Below are positions 63,842 through 64,000 of a DNA stretch of 64,000 nt, piece after piece (the first letter of the stretch is position 1; each line of letters starts with the position of its first letter). This stretch comes from JAHEJE01 sp965216335 (GTDB lineage Bacteria; Pseudomonadota; Alphaproteobacteria; Rhizobiales; Aestuariivirgaceae): contig OZ244154.1 of the NCBI GenBank assembly GCA_965216335.1, forward strand, positions 930,001-994,000, written 5' to 3'. The notes below the pieces were generated by a model. That model was not told where the DNA came from and did not search any database. It saw only the letters and a program-made list of their open reading frames with translations. A program made the translations under genes and the position numbers.

Positions 63842-64000
63842 TCAGCCGGCGAGAAACTCCACCGCAGCGGCCTTGAACTGTTTGTCGCCGACCGCCTTCA
63901 TGTGGTCCTTGCCCGGCAGCGACAGCCCGCGCGCATCAGGTATCATCTCGACCATCGGTTCGACCGGTCCGGCGATTTCATCGGCATCGCCGGCCACCAC
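63842..64000 (-). CDS. Alpha/beta hydrolase C-terminus (partial)
   Basis: The last 52 codons plus stop. The segment VVAGDADEIAGPVEPMVEMI and LPGKDHMKAVGDKQFK match the tail of alpha/beta hydrolases, where DHMKAV carries the catalytic His. The gene continues beyond the right edge. Probably in one operon with the preceding hydrolase. Confidence 0.75.
   Translation of the reverse strand: MVAGDADEIAGPVEPMVEMIPDARGLSLPGKDHMKAVGDKQFKAAAVEFLAG

Overview
The window is GC-rich chromosomal DNA from an alphaproteobacterium, most likely order Hyphomicrobiales (Rhizobiales). Pointers are a complete nuoA-N cluster followed by birA and rnj, a NuoE with a long Lys/Ala/Pro tail, the short DUF3126 protein, a bacterial Bpt aminoacyl-transferase, and a GAAC-N7-GAAC (alphaproteobacterial type) LexA box. 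There are no rRNA genes and no CRISPR array; one tRNA (Lys, CTT) is present.

Layout. 1-7.8 kb: an SlyD-like PPIase, an overlooked 52-aa gene, a secreted protein, ATP sulfurylase, a GlxA-type regulator broken by an in-frame TAG, a divergent methyltransferase, a flavin monooxygenase and an SDR. 7.9-14.2 kb: a polyamine-type ABC transporter (potA, potC, potB on minus; potD on plus) with a GntR/FCD regulator and an amidase, probably one uptake and hydrolysis unit. 14.3-24.3 kb: tRNA-Lys, leuA with a leucine leader peptide and attenuator hairpin, phzF-like, nudix, an outer-membrane protein, tetR-ilvC, an APH-type kinase, pdxJ and an MFS transporter. 24.3-27.1 kb: about 1 kb without genes, then a lower-GC KAP-like P-loop NTPase behind a perfect LexA box, a candidate SOS-linked defence gene. 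27.1-38.7 kb: a hydroxyisobutyrate dehydrogenase-type enzyme, ilvA, bpt, an EamA transporter, two tail-to-tail unknowns, parC, rnj, birA. 38.7-55.4 kb: the minus-strand nuo operon for complex I. 55.6-64 kb: a double PilZ protein, a LapG-like protease, gamma carbonic anhydrase, adjacent IS110 and IS5 insertions, DUF3126, cysE and two alpha/beta hydrolases.

The most unusual region is the nuo operon, which has been invaded repeatedly. A DUF559 endonuclease-like gene sits between nuoD and nuoE inside an element with hairpin ends, bounded by a 16-bp direct repeat that also supplies the adjoining stop and start codons. Elements with the same ends but no gene lie between nuoI and the next nuo cistron and downstream of rnj, so DUF559 may act on a family of miniature elements. 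A second cassette, a four-helix-bundle (23S IVP-type) gene, lies between nuoC and nuoD within a perfect 22-bp inverted repeat built of GGGCAAT units. An unknown 182-aa gene is coupled to the end of nuoE, and an 83-aa membrane protein lies between nuoH and nuoI.

A separate MITE-like family with CTAG-flanked 34-bp inverted ends is present in three copies (about 0.9, 5.4 and 58.3 kb). Several genes have readable regulation: leuA (attenuation), potB/gntR (a 13-bp palindrome), tetR-ilvC (a CGTAC-repeat palindrome), cysE (a 12-bp palindrome) and the NTPase gene (LexA box).
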